DNA of 64,000 bases from CALFVT01 sp964513675 (GTDB lineage Bacteria; Pseudomonadota; Alphaproteobacteria; Caulobacterales; Maricaulaceae). The DNA is taken from NCBI GenBank assembly GCA_964513675.1, contig CAZEOD010000005.1, positions 16,601-80,600 of the forward strand. The letters run 5' to 3'. Shown piece by piece: positions 52,836 through 61,491 of the stretch. Both the position numbers and the translations under genes were made by a program. The notes below the pieces were generated by a model. The model had not been told where the DNA came from. It saw only the letters and a list, made by a program, of their open reading frames with translations, and searched no databases. Every line of letters begins with the position of its first letter. Position 1 is the first letter of the stretch.

Positions 52836-53862
52836 AATGGTTGATGTTGCAGAACACGCAGGCGTTTCAGTGAAAACAGTCTCCCGTGTTTTAAACAATG
52901 AAGCACATGTGCAAGATAAAGTTAGAAAACGTGTCTTTGAGTCGGTTGAAACATTGGGTTATGTCCCCAGTGCCTCGGCGCGAAATCTGCGAAGCCGCCG
53001 AACCTATGGACTGCACTTTATTACCCACTCGACGCGAAGTAACTTCTTAAACGCCATTCAATCCGGCGCTTTAATGGCGAGTCAAAAACGGGGCTATAGT
53101 TTGTTCTGGAATTATCTCGACCCCAATATTACAAAAGATCCCGCCAAGTTGAAAAACTGGTGTGATAGATTGATTAAAGACAGCCGGCCCGACGGCATTA
53201 TCTTGACGCCGCCCTATACTAATTATGAAACGGTCAATGCCTGTTTAAATGCACATAAAGTGCCGATTGTCCGCATTGGGCCGAATAAAATCATGGATGA
53301 TAATATCACCGTGAAGATTGATGACCGTCTGGCTGCACGCGATGCAACACAGCATCTTATCGACCTTGGCCATGAGCGTATTGCCTTCATCCGCGGCGTT
53401 GAGAACCAACACGCGACACATGAACGCTATAAGGGGTATTGCGATGCGCTGGAACGAGCTGGAATTTCGAACGATGACAGCCTTGTTTTTCCGGGCACTT
53501 TCAACTTTGCCAGCGGGATGACCGCCGGCGAGAAAATTGTAAATATGGAAAACCGCCCGACCGCTGTTTTTGCCGCAAATGACGATATGGCGGCCGGCGT
53601 TATTGTTGCCGCGCATAAAAATAATATCAAAATTCCCGAGGAAATTTCAATTATTGGCTTTGATGATTCTGAAATGGCAGAACGTATTTGGCCGGCTTTA
53701 ACAACAATTCGCCAGCCGCGCGTTGAATATGGCGAACGGTCTACTGAAATATTGATTTCAATGGCGGGATCAACTGGGCGAGGCCGAGCCGCCTCAAAGG
53801 CGACCGAGCTCATGGATTATGACTTAATCCTACGTGATTCCACTTCGGCGATTAAAAAGTAA
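52828..53862 (+). CDS. LacI-family transcriptional regulator
   Basis: 344 residues. The helix-turn-helix is at the N-terminus (MVDVAEHAGVSVKTVSRVLNN) with the hinge region SASARNLRSRRT. The periplasmic-binding-like sensor domain follows (FLNAIQSGALMASQKRGY, GFDDSEMAERIWPALTTIRQPR, key parts). It lies at the end of the lactonase-GntP-MFS operon, so it probably controls its own expression. The four palindromes near 39.1, 45.1, 49.0 and 57.3 kb have the LacI-type CG centre and are its likely targets. The sensed sugar is not known. Confidence 0.92.
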   Translation: MVKMVDVAEHAGVSVKTVSRVLNNEAHVQDKVRKRVFESVETLGYVPSASARNLRSRRTYGLHFITHSTRSNFLNAIQSGALMASQKRGYSLFWNYLDPNITKDPAKLKNWCDRLIKDSRPDGIILTPPYTNYETVNACLNAHKVPIVRIGPNKIMDDNITVKIDDRLAARDATQHLIDLGHERIAFIRGVENQHATHERYKGYCDALERAGISNDDSLVFPGTFNFASGMTAGEKIVNMENRPTAVFAANDDMAAGVIVAAHKNNIKIPEEISIIGFDDSEMAERIWPALTTIRQPRVEYGERSTEILISMAGSTGRGRAASKATELMDYDLILRDSTSAIKK

Positions 53863-53896
53863 ATATGAAAGCCCAAACAGGGCCAGTGATAACAGG

Positions 53897-54790
53897 CTAG
53901 AAACGCATCGCTTTCACGGCCTCATAGCTTGTCGAAACCGCATTTAAAAATGGCTTTTGCGGGCTATCATGCTCTGCAATGAAATATTCCATTCCAGAGA
54001 TGTCATTCAGCGCAAAATAGCTTTCAAACGGGATAATACCTTCGCCAACATTGACCATAAGATCTTTGGTGATGCGGCCATAATCAGCGCCTTTGAAATC
54101 CGCGCGGCTTGGGTTCATGTCTTTAATGTGGCAAAGCTTAAAGCGGCCAGGATATTGCCGGAAGAGCGCTGGAATATCGACATCGACAAGATAAGCCCAA
54201 AACATATCAAGCTCCATCACAAGGTTTTCAGGCGCGCAATCACCCATAATAATATCCATAGCGATTGTTCCATCGCCCAGATCTTCAAACTCAAACTGAT
54301 GATTGTGATAAGCGAGCTGAATACCGCTATCTCTAAGCTGCGCGCCGGCTGTGTTCATTAAGGCCGCATGTGATTTCCAATCCGCATAGCTGCGCTGGTC
54401 ATCCGCAATATAAGGCACAACCGCATATTTACAGCCGAGCGTTTCGCATGTTTTTACAAGCCCATTGAGATCACCGCGAAGGTTATCAAGGGAAATATGC
54501 GTGATCGGGGCTGGCAGGGCGACCTCATCAAGCATCGCCCGAAGATCTGCCGGCGCGGTGTTAGCAAAATTACGGCCATTCAGCTCAACATAATCATAAC
54601 CCGCCGCCTTGATAAGCTTAAGAGTTCCCATCGGATCAGGCTCAAATATTTCGCGCAAGGTATAGGTTTGCAAGCCAACTTTTGAAATCTGGCGGGCCTC
54701 GGGTTTTAAAGCCGCAGGGGCCTTACAGCCAACCGTAACGAGCGCCGAACTTGCCGCTGCATTTTGCAGAAAAGATCGTCTTGAAAACAT
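53897..54790 (-). CDS. exported TIM-barrel protein, sugar isomerase/epimerase-like
   Basis: 297 residues. The twin-arginine signal SRRSFLQNAAASSALVTVGC includes a lipobox-like Cys, so it leaves the cytoplasm folded. The barrel has the metal residues YDYVELNGRNF, YHNHQFEFEDL, LVMELDMFWAYL, KLCHIKDMNPS and EYFIAEHDSP, as in xylose isomerase-like/IolE proteins. Free sugar phosphates do not occur in the periplasm, so a role on 3-keto sugars or free hexoses is likelier. Its ATG overlaps the GMC stop (TAATG). Confidence 0.85.
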   Translation of the reverse strand: MFSRRSFLQNAAASSALVTVGCKAPAALKPEARQISKVGLQTYTLREIFEPDPMGTLKLIKAAGYDYVELNGRNFANTAPADLRAMLDEVALPAPITHISLDNLRGDLNGLVKTCETLGCKYAVVPYIADDQRSYADWKSHAALMNTAGAQLRDSGIQLAYHNHQFEFEDLGDGTIAMDIIMGDCAPENLVMELDMFWAYLVDVDIPALFRQYPGRFKLCHIKDMNPSRADFKGADYGRITKDLMVNVGEGIIPFESYFALNDISGMEYFIAEHDSPQKPFLNAVSTSYEAVKAMRF

Positions 54791-56490
54791 TATAGAACTC
54801 CTTGCTCTAAGAGGTCAGCCGCGTGATTAGCCGCGCGCGCCGAGAACGCCATATAAGTTAGAGATGGATTTTGGCAGCCCGCAGAGGTCATGAAAGACCC
54901 ATCGGAAATAAACAGGTTCGGAACATCCCAGCTTTGATTAAATTTATTCAAAACAGAGGTTGCAGGGTCATGGCCCATACGCGCCGTGCCCATTTCATGA
55001 ATCCCGTTACCCGGCACGCCAATGATTGGATTCTCAGGATCATCTGCATGCTCAATTTCAATGCCTGCAGCCGTCATCATATCAATCGCATCGCGCGTGG
55101 CTTGCTGCATAAGCTTTTGCTCATTATTACGCATTTTCGCATCCAAGATCGGGACAGGAAAGCCCCATTTATCTGTTCTGGTAGGGTGGAGACGAATTTG
55201 ATTACGAAAATCAGGTAAAATCTCAGCAAAGGCCGTAATGGAAAAATACCAGGGGCCGGGCGTTCTATTTCCGGCTTTAAAAGCTTTGCCGATACCGGCG
55301 TTATTTTTAGATGATTCCCACCCTAAGCGGTAAATACGGCCCTGATATCCAAAGCCGCGGCTATAACCAGGGCCCTCTTCTAAATGGTTTCGATATCGCG
55401 GGATGTAAAATCCATTCGGGCGGCGGCCATAATGATATTTATCTTCCATGCCCGGCATAATGCCGCGCGCCCGTGCACCCGAAATATGATCCATAAGATT
55501 ATGCGCTAATTGACCAGAGGAATTAGCAAGCCCGTTTGGAAAGGCCGCATTTGCCGAGTTTTTAAGAATAATCGTCGACGGAATTGTTCCCGCATTAAGG
55601 AACACAATTTTAGCCGTATATGTCTTGGCCTCACCGGTTTTTATATTCACTGTTTTAACGCCGGATATCCGTTTTTTACCCGCATCATAATCCAATTTAA
55701 GAACGGCTGTGTCCGGTATCAATGTCAGATTGCCCGTGCGCTCCGCCGCTGGAAGCGTTGCCGCGACTGAGCTGAAATAAGCCCCAAAAATACAGCCTCT
55801 ATGGCACAGATTACGCGATTGGCACTGTCCGCGCCCTAATTCTAATTGTTCTTCCGTGGGCTGTGTCAGATTGGCGACACGCCCGGGAATAACTTTGCGA
55901 GTCGGGAAAGCGGCTTCGACTTTTTCTTTAAAAACCTCTTCCGCACATGTCAGATCATGCGGCGGCTGAAAAACACCATCGGGCAGAATATCCAGCCCCT
56001 CTTGAGAGCCAGAAATACCCGCAAAGCGCTCAACATGGTCATACCACGGCGCGAGGTCTTTATAGCGGACGGGCCAATCAATCCCGATATTTTCTTTTTT
56101 GTTAGCCGCAAAATCAATCTCGGACAAACGATAGCTTTGACGCGCCCACATCAAGGATCGTCCGCCTTTGTGATAGCCGCGCCGCCATAAATAATCTTGA
56201 CCTTCGGGCACTTCATATGGGTTTTCATTATCATCGACCCAAAACTGTTTCGAACCTTGGTCAAAGGCGTAAACAGTCGATTGAATCGGATGGTTTTTCA
56301 AATCTTCCGCTGTCTTACGGCCTAGATTTTGCATATCCCACGGGTCAATATGATCGCCGTAATCCTCGGCAGGGTCTATGTCACGGCCGCGCTCAAGCAC
56401 AGCTACTTTCAAACCGCGCTCTGTCAGCTCTTTCGCGACCCATCCACCGGACATGCCGGACCCAACAATGATTGCATCAAAATCAGCCAT
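54790..56490 (-). CDS. GMC-family FAD oxidoreductase (glucoside/gluconate-type dehydrogenase large subunit)
   Basis: 566 residues from ATG 56488-56490. The FAD motif is DAIIVGSGMSGGWVAKEL; next come KGGRSLMWARQSYRLSE and the C-terminal GMC block (HEMGTARMGHDPATSVLNKF, NLFISDGSFMTSAGCQNPSLTYMA, key parts). The family oxidises sugars or glucosides with FAD. It has no signal peptide, so it probably leaves with its Tat-bearing small subunit. A cytochrome c subunit is not in the window. It lies 2 bases after the small subunit gene. Confidence 0.9.
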   Translation of the reverse strand: MADFDAIIVGSGMSGGWVAKELTERGLKVAVLERGRDIDPAEDYGDHIDPWDMQNLGRKTAEDLKNHPIQSTVYAFDQGSKQFWVDDNENPYEVPEGQDYLWRRGYHKGGRSLMWARQSYRLSEIDFAANKKENIGIDWPVRYKDLAPWYDHVERFAGISGSQEGLDILPDGVFQPPHDLTCAEEVFKEKVEAAFPTRKVIPGRVANLTQPTEEQLELGRGQCQSRNLCHRGCIFGAYFSSVAATLPAAERTGNLTLIPDTAVLKLDYDAGKKRISGVKTVNIKTGEAKTYTAKIVFLNAGTIPSTIILKNSANAAFPNGLANSSGQLAHNLMDHISGARARGIMPGMEDKYHYGRRPNGFYIPRYRNHLEEGPGYSRGFGYQGRIYRLGWESSKNNAGIGKAFKAGNRTPGPWYFSITAFAEILPDFRNQIRLHPTRTDKWGFPVPILDAKMRNNEQKLMQQATRDAIDMMTAAGIEIEHADDPENPIIGVPGNGIHEMGTARMGHDPATSVLNKFNQSWDVPNLFISDGSFMTSAGCQNPSLTYMAFSARAANHAADLLEQGVL

Positions 56491-56492
56491 AT

Positions 56493-57071
56493 CTATGTCG
56501 CCCACGTCCGTCCAATTTCAGTCAAATCCACACAGCCTTTCCAATCACCGGGGACAGGCTCATATCGAAGCTCCTCCGATGCGCCCGGCTCTGACATATA
56601 ATAGGCCGTCGCGACTGTCGATTTCATATCGGTGTAAAACCCGTCTTTTGTCTTTCCGCTAAAAACATCAAGATCATATGCGGCTAAAATATCATGCTGC
56701 TCTGCGCTATTTTGCTCAGCAAATACGCCGCCTGATTTCGCATCTAATTTTGCAGCAAGCGCGTTTAATCCTTTGCGCCAATAGCCCTTATAATTATCAT
56801 CGCCCCACTCAGAAACCAGGCTAGCAATTACGGCGGGCACTCCGGCCTCAACCGCGCCGGCGGTCTCTGTTTGCGGAATAATCGTTTCAGCAACGGCACT
56901 CAGAAAAGCAAATTCGCTGGCCGTGAAAAATGCGGCGCTGCTCGCGTCAATAGCGGGTAAATCTTTAGCGCCAGTCTCGCGGCTCGCCTTGCATGACGAT
57001 AGCGCGCCCACCGCAGAAATAGCCAAGAGCGCTTTAATCGCCTCTCGCTTTGTAACATGTGCCTTACGCAT
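56493..57071 (-). CDS. gluconate 2-dehydrogenase subunit 3-like protein (small subunit)
   Basis: 192 residues. The signal has KR in place of RR (TKREAIKALLAISAVGALSSC) and a lipobox-like SSC. The mature protein contains FFTASEFAFLSAVAETIIPQTETAGAVEAGVP (key part), as in family members. It chaperones and carries the GMC subunit. First gene of the operon, with two palindromes at 57118-57152 in its upstream region. Confidence 0.88.
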   Translation of the reverse strand: MRKAHVTKREAIKALLAISAVGALSSCKASRETGAKDLPAIDASSAAFFTASEFAFLSAVAETIIPQTETAGAVEAGVPAVIASLVSEWGDDNYKGYWRKGLNALAAKLDAKSGGVFAEQNSAEQHDILAAYDLDVFSGKTKDGFYTDMKSTVATAYYMSEPGASEELRYEPVPGDWKGCVDLTEIGRTWAT

Positions 57072-57117
57072 AGATATTACACTCCTTTGACCCGGTTCAT
57101 ATATAGTGTCGTTTGCT

Positions 57118-57152
57118 AGGCATAATGCCTATAGCTATCTGGCATAATGCCT
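57118..57152. repeat. tandem palindromes GGCATAATGCCT, 22 bp apart
   Basis: GGCATAATGCCT occurs at 57119-57130 and 57141-57152, each nearly palindromic, with a start-to-start distance of 22 bp, about two DNA turns. They lie 48-81 bases ahead of the small-subunit start. A regulator binding cooperatively is plausible. Confidence 0.55.
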
Positions 57153-57257
57153 GCGATACGCAAGGCCACCAAAGGCATTTACACGCCTATGAAACGAAAA
57201 CTCTATGAACGGATATTCCCAAAATACTTTTATAGTTATCTAATTTACATAGCTGAA

Positions 57258-57296
57258 TTGACATCGTTGTCAATCTTGATAGTCTAAAATTATATT
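57258..57296 (+). promoter_or_regulatory. LacI-type operator with promoter for the cupin gene
   Basis: TTGACATCGTTGTCAA (57258-57273) matches the operator with one mismatch. TTGTCA (57267-57272) with TATATT (57291-57296), spacing 18, gives a plus-strand promoter. The site also faces the divergent dehydrogenase operon. Confidence 0.7.
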
Positions 57297-57321
57297 CACA
57301 ATTTAAAATTAAAGAGCCCCC

Positions 57322-57804
57322 ATGTATAGACATAAGATGCAAAGATATAAGTTTAAAATATCCTGCCTTATATTCGCAGCCTTTGCTATGGCCCTTTCTG
57401 CGTGCGAAGGTCATCACGATCATGCCGCACCGCAAGAGGACGCCGCTTTAACGTCTGGTCAATTAAAGACGGGCGTTGTTTCGGAGCAAACCGCGAAAAC
57501 AAGCGTAGAATCGTGGGGTAAGTTTTTGAGTTATTATGAAGGCCGCTCTGACCATGTTTCGGATATTTTAACAGGCGTCGCCGTGATTAATCCCGGCGAA
57601 GAAATTCATCCGCCGCATAAACATCCCGAAGAAGAATTTCTAATGGTTATAGAGGGCAGCGGAACATGGAGCATAAAGGGTATTAATAGCCCCGCCTTAG
57701 CCGGTGATATTTTATTTGCCGTGCCGGGTGAACTCCACGGGCTTAAAAATACAGGCAATACCCCATTGAAATTTGTTGTGTTTAAATATAACCCAAAACC
57801 TTAA
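57322..57804 (+). CDS. exported cupin-domain lipoprotein
   Basis: 160 residues. A signal with lipobox (AMALSAC) is followed by EGHHDHA and a single cupin domain: GEEIHPPHKHPEEEFLMVIEG and GDILFAVPGELHGLKN, giving His, His, Glu and His metal ligands. Cupins of this kind may act as isomerases or dioxygenases. Substrate is unknown. ATG at 57322 or 57337. It lies 42 bases ahead of the symporter gene and is probably co-transcribed. Confidence 0.85.
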   Translation: MYRHKMQRYKFKISCLIFAAFAMALSACEGHHDHAAPQEDAALTSGQLKTGVVSEQTAKTSVESWGKFLSYYEGRSDHVSDILTGVAVINPGEEIHPPHKHPEEEFLMVIEGSGTWSIKGINSPALAGDILFAVPGELHGLKNTGNTPLKFVVFKYNPKP

Positions 57805-57846
57805 TAATAAGCCGGCAAAAAAAATCGGCACTACAGGGAGAACTTC

Positions 57847-59439
57847 ATGTCATTAAATGGCCTCGATATTTTTGTGCTCATTGCTTACGCAGTGATCTTA
57901 TTTGGGGTGGCAATTTATGTCTCCCGCGAGCCCAAAGGGCACGCGAAATCTACTGAAGATTACTTCCTTGCCGGTAAATCTTTGCCATGGTGGGCGATTG
58001 GCGCGTCCTTAATCGCGGCCAATATCTCCGCTGAGCAAATCATTGGTATGTCTGGCGAAGGGTACCGGATCGGCCTCGCCATTGCGGCCTATGAATGGCA
58101 AGCAGCGATTGTTTTGATCCTTGTCGCGAAATATTTCCTCCCGATTTTTCTTAAACGCGAAATTTATACCATGCCGCAATTCCTCGATCAGCGCTTTGGC
58201 CGCGGCGTTAAAACGACCATGTCGATCTATTGGATTGCGCTTTATACACTCGTTAATCTCACAGCCGTTCTCTGGCTCGGCGGGATTGCGGTTGAGACGC
58301 TGACGGGGCTGAATATTATTATCGCTATGGCAGCGCTCGGCACCTTTGCGATTGCCTACTCCGTCTTTGGCGGATTGAAAGCTGTGGCCCTGACGGATAT
58401 TATCCAAGTCGTTATTTTGGTGATTGGCGGGCTTATTATTGCCTATTTAACCCTAAGCATGATTGGCAGTGGGAACTTCTTAAACGGCTTTGAACGTCTT
58501 TACACAGAGCTTCCTGAGAAATTCGACATGATCTTTGAAAAAGACCAAAAAGGCTATGACACCCTCCCGGGTATTTGGACTCTTCTTGGCGGTCTGTGGA
58601 TTTTACATTTAAGCTATTGGGGTTTTAACCAATATATCATCCAGCGTGCTTTAGGGGCGAAAGACTTGCCCGAAGCGCAAAAGGGATTGATCTTTGCGGC
58701 AGCGCTTAAATTAATCATGCCGCTTATTATCGTCCTTCCCGGCATTGCAGCGGTAATGCTCGCCATGCCAGAAGTTGGCGCGCTCGATCAAGCTGCGCTG
58801 GACGCAAAAACAGACTCAACCTACCCCTCAATTATGGCAATTATGCCGGCGGGTCTTCGGGGCCTTATCTTTGCCGCGCTCGTCGCCGCGATTGTGTCTT
58901 CGCTTGCGTCGATGGTCAATTCGATCTCGACGATCTTCACAATGGATGTTTATAAATCCATGTTACGACCAAATGAAACAGAAACACATTATGTAAATGT
59001 CGGACGCAGTGTTGCTGTGATTGCCATGATAATCGCTATTTTCGCAGCCAAGCCTTTCCTTGGCGGTTTCGAAAGCGCCTTTCAAACAGTCCAAGAATAT
59101 ACAGGCTTTATCGCGCCGGGTATTGTGGCCGTTTTCCTCTTGGGGATGTTTGTGCAAAAGACCAATTCAGTCGGTGCTTTTACGGCTTTAGCCGTCTCGG
59201 TTGTTGTCTCGCTTCTGTTTAAGTTTGGCGCGCCTGACTTCTCATTCGTCAATCGGATTTGGGTTGTTTTCCTACTCTGTATGGGTCTTGGAATTATCGC
59301 CTCCATTCTAACAACGGCTCCGAAAGAAGAGCAATTAGTGCGGATGGGCGATGTCAATTTTGCAACGCGAAAATCGTTCAATATGTGGTCGATCGCTATC
59401 GGCATCATCCTCGTCGCGCTCTATGCTATCTTCTGGTAA
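57847..59439 (+). CDS. sodium:solute symporter (SSS family, glucose/galactose type)
   Basis: 530 residues with about 14 membrane segments. Family marks are YFLAGKSLPWWAIGASLIAANISAEQIIGMSG, LYTLVNLTAVLWLGG, and LRGLIFAALVAAIVSSLASMVNSISTIFTMD (key parts), with the sodium-site segment SSLASMVNS. This is the SglT-like branch for hexoses, though other sugars are possible. GGGAG precedes the ATG. The LacI operator at 57258 probably controls it through the cupin transcript. Confidence 0.92.
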   Translation: MSLNGLDIFVLIAYAVILFGVAIYVSREPKGHAKSTEDYFLAGKSLPWWAIGASLIAANISAEQIIGMSGEGYRIGLAIAAYEWQAAIVLILVAKYFLPIFLKREIYTMPQFLDQRFGRGVKTTMSIYWIALYTLVNLTAVLWLGGIAVETLTGLNIIIAMAALGTFAIAYSVFGGLKAVALTDIIQVVILVIGGLIIAYLTLSMIGSGNFLNGFERLYTELPEKFDMIFEKDQKGYDTLPGIWTLLGGLWILHLSYWGFNQYIIQRALGAKDLPEAQKGLIFAAALKLIMPLIIVLPGIAAVMLAMPEVGALDQAALDAKTDSTYPSIMAIMPAGLRGLIFAALVAAIVSSLASMVNSISTIFTMDVYKSMLRPNETETHYVNVGRSVAVIAMIIAIFAAKPFLGGFESAFQTVQEYTGFIAPGIVAVFLLGMFVQKTNSVGAFTALAVSVVVSLLFKFGAPDFSFVNRIWVVFLLCMGLGIIASILTTAPKEEQLVRMGDVNFATRKSFNMWSIAIGIILVALYAIFW

Positions 59440-59485
59440 GCTGCGTAATCACCCGCTTTCCACAGCGGGCAAATAATGATTTAAA

Positions 59486-59515
59486 GGCTCTCGAATGATT
59501 TCGGGAGCCTTTTTT
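59486..59515 (+). terminator. terminator after the symporter gene
   Basis: Stem GGCTCTCGA / TTCGGGAGCC closing an AATGAT-like loop, followed by T6. Its right arm contains GGGAG, the only ribosome-site-like sequence for the ribokinase ATG, which follows the T-run directly. Confidence 0.88.
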
Positions 59516-60382
59516 ATGCCAATATCGCCGCGCCTTACTGTTCTTGGCTCTCTTAATCTGGATTTAATCGTTCAAACCGAATATTTACCCAAAGCCGGCG
59601 AAACGGTAACAGGGGGTAAGTTTACCGCCCTGCCCGGCGGTAAAGGCGCGAATGTCGCGCTCGCCGCGCAGCGCCTCGGCGCGCAGGTTCAATTCATTGC
59701 CGCCCACGGCGCAGATGATTATGCCCGCCAAGCCCTTACACATTTAACCCAAAGCAGCGTTGATTTATCAGCCCTCACGGCGCTTGATAATGAGCATACT
59801 GGCATGGCTTTTATCACGGTCGCCGCAGACGGAGAAAACCAAATCGCTGTCGCCTCTGGGGCGAATGCCGCGCTTAAGCCTGAACACCTCCCTGTTATAA
59901 CAAGCGGCGCGCTTCTGACGCAATTTGAAATCCCGCTCACCACGATTTCTGCCGCCATTCAGGACTTCAAGGGTTTCGTCAGTATCAATGCGTCCCCCGT
60001 GATGGATGTGCCGCGGGCTCTGTTTAGGCGCGCAGACCTTATCATCGTCAATGAAAGTGAATATACGGCCTATAAAGACGCCCTGCGCGCTTATGACGGT
60101 TTGCTGGCGGTCACACTGGGCGGGCGCGGAGCAAGACTTCTAAAGGGCGGGCAGACCCTCGCCGCCGCCGCGCCGCCGCCCGTCACTGTTATTGACACAA
60201 CAGGCGCAGGAGATAGCTTTGCCGCAGCCCTCACAACAGCTTTATTAGAAGGGCAAGCCCCGCAAGAGGCCTTAGAATTTGCCTGCACCGTCGGCGCGTT
60301 AACGACAACCAAGCTGGGCACGCAAACGGCCGCGCCGTTAAGATCTGAGGTTACCGCAATAGGGAAAGGTCAAGAGCCTTAA
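59516..60382 (+). CDS. rbsK: ribokinase, PfkB family
   Basis: 288 residues from ATG 59516. The substrate motif GGKGANVALAAQRLGA and the C-terminal DTTGAGDSFAAALTTALL with its catalytic Asp are present, along with NASPVMDVP. Ribokinase makes ribose 5-phosphate from ribose. With the nearby nucleoside hydrolase and phosphoribosyltransferase it completes nucleoside salvage. The ATG begins right after the terminator T-run, so much of its transcript must start by read-through or from a promoter within the terminator region. ORF start 59495 lies inside the hairpin. Confidence 0.9.
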   Translation: MPISPRLTVLGSLNLDLIVQTEYLPKAGETVTGGKFTALPGGKGANVALAAQRLGAQVQFIAAHGADDYARQALTHLTQSSVDLSALTALDNEHTGMAFITVAADGENQIAVASGANAALKPEHLPVITSGALLTQFEIPLTTISAAIQDFKGFVSINASPVMDVPRALFRRADLIIVNESEYTAYKDALRAYDGLLAVTLGGRGARLLKGGQTLAAAAPPPVTVIDTTGAGDSFAAALTTALLEGQAPQEALEFACTVGALTTTKLGTQTAAPLRSEVTAIGKGQEP

Positions 60383-60386
60383 AAAG

Positions 60387-60950
60387 CTACATATCTTTTA
60401 AATATTTATAAAACTCTTTAGGCAGGTTTTTGCGGCTTTGTAATTCTTCTTTGGTACAGCCGCGTAGCTCATGCGGAAAGACCAGCCATTTATCTGTTTC
60501 ATGGATATAAAAATCAGGTTCACGATCCGTCTTATTTAGGCTTGGTTTGAAATAAACGGTCGCCACGCGAATATCACTAGGCGCATTTAAGCGGCAGCGC
60601 GCTTTCAGATTATCAATTATGGCGGCAATACTCCGCCCACTATCAAAAGTGTCATCGACAATTAGCAATTTATCGTCGTGATTTATATGCTCAATTAAAT
60701 GCTGAAGCCCAAAAACTTTGACGACTTTATCTTGGACTGTGCCGCCGCCATATGATGATGTGCGAATAGCAATATGATCTGTGGGGCAGTCAAAAGCTTC
60801 AAGAATTTCTTGCACCGCAATACCAATCGGCGCACCACCGCGCCACACACCGACGATAAAGCTCGGGCGGTAGCCGCTTTCAAAAATATTCAAGGCAAGC
60901 TGGAATGAATCCTGTAAAAGCTCATCGGCCGTAATAAAGACTTTTTCCAA
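60387..60950 (-). CDS. purine-type phosphoribosyltransferase
   Basis: 187 residues. The PRPP loop is KLLIVDDTFDSGRSI. The N-terminal FIVGVWRGGAPIG is the PPi-loop, and YFKPSLNKTDREPDFYIHETDKWLVFPHEL (key part WLVFPHEL) matches the xanthine/hypoxanthine group. It joins PRPP to a purine base. It converges on rbsK with 4 bases between. Combined with the nucleoside hydrolase it recycles bases. Confidence 0.88.
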   Translation of the reverse strand: MEKVFITADELLQDSFQLALNIFESGYRPSFIVGVWRGGAPIGIAVQEILEAFDCPTDHIAIRTSSYGGGTVQDKVVKVFGLQHLIEHINHDDKLLIVDDTFDSGRSIAAIIDNLKARCRLNAPSDIRVATVYFKPSLNKTDREPDFYIHETDKWLVFPHELRGCTKEELQSRKNLPKEFYKYLKDM

Positions 60951-61103
60951 AAACCCCTCCCATATTTATCCCGCAAAACTCAAAACAGTCCCATAGCCTG
61001 CTAAAGCCTATGGCGTGAATATTCAAGAAATTTCATAATCGCCTCGCGGGGGAGCCTTAGATATTCTTATTTGATATTGGCTTTTTTTATGACACCATGA
61101 ATC

Positions 61104-61491
61104 ATGAAACCCTGCCCGCCTTCGCCTGTTGTTTTTGATCCGCTGTACCCACGCTTTAACGCTCGGCCAGCAGAATTTTAAAGCAGGAACAAGATTTGGA
61201 CTGCTTTACGGCGCAGCTAATCATGACCCGGCGGTGATCTTAAATCCGGATGTTTTTGATGTGTCCCGCCGCGCTCAGCGTCATTTGTCTTTTGCTCAGA
61301 GGGCGCATCTTTGTTTGGGGCAGCATCTTGCGCGGCTAAGCTTGGGATGTTTTTTCAAACGCCTCTTAGAGCGTTTTGAAACATTTGAATTAAATAGCAC
61401 GCATGTCACATATAAAGTGGGGTTATCCGCACGCGGCCCTAAAGCTCTATATGTTAGATTAACGCATGAGATCAAAACCGTGCTATCTTAG
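61104..61491 (+). pseudogene. cytochrome P450 remnant
   Basis: The frame at 61129-61491 holds the P450 C-terminus: LTLGQQNFKAGTRFGLLYGAANHDPAVILNPDVFDVSR, HLSF and AHLCLGQHLARL. The heme loop reads FAQRAHLCLG, keeping the Cys but replacing the usual Gly before His with Ala and another with Arg. At 61104, in another frame, MKPCPPSPVVFDPLYPRF resembles a P450 N-terminus. The middle, about 280 residues with the I- and K-helix ExxR region, is gone. This is a decayed gene with a large deletion. Its end overlaps the nucleoside hydrolase stop. Confidence 0.75.

Noticed and set aside
61053..61088. AGCC ... GGCT hairpin with T7 ahead of the P450 remnant
   Set aside because: Only 4 closing pairs are certain and no plus-strand gene ends there, so I do not call a terminator.
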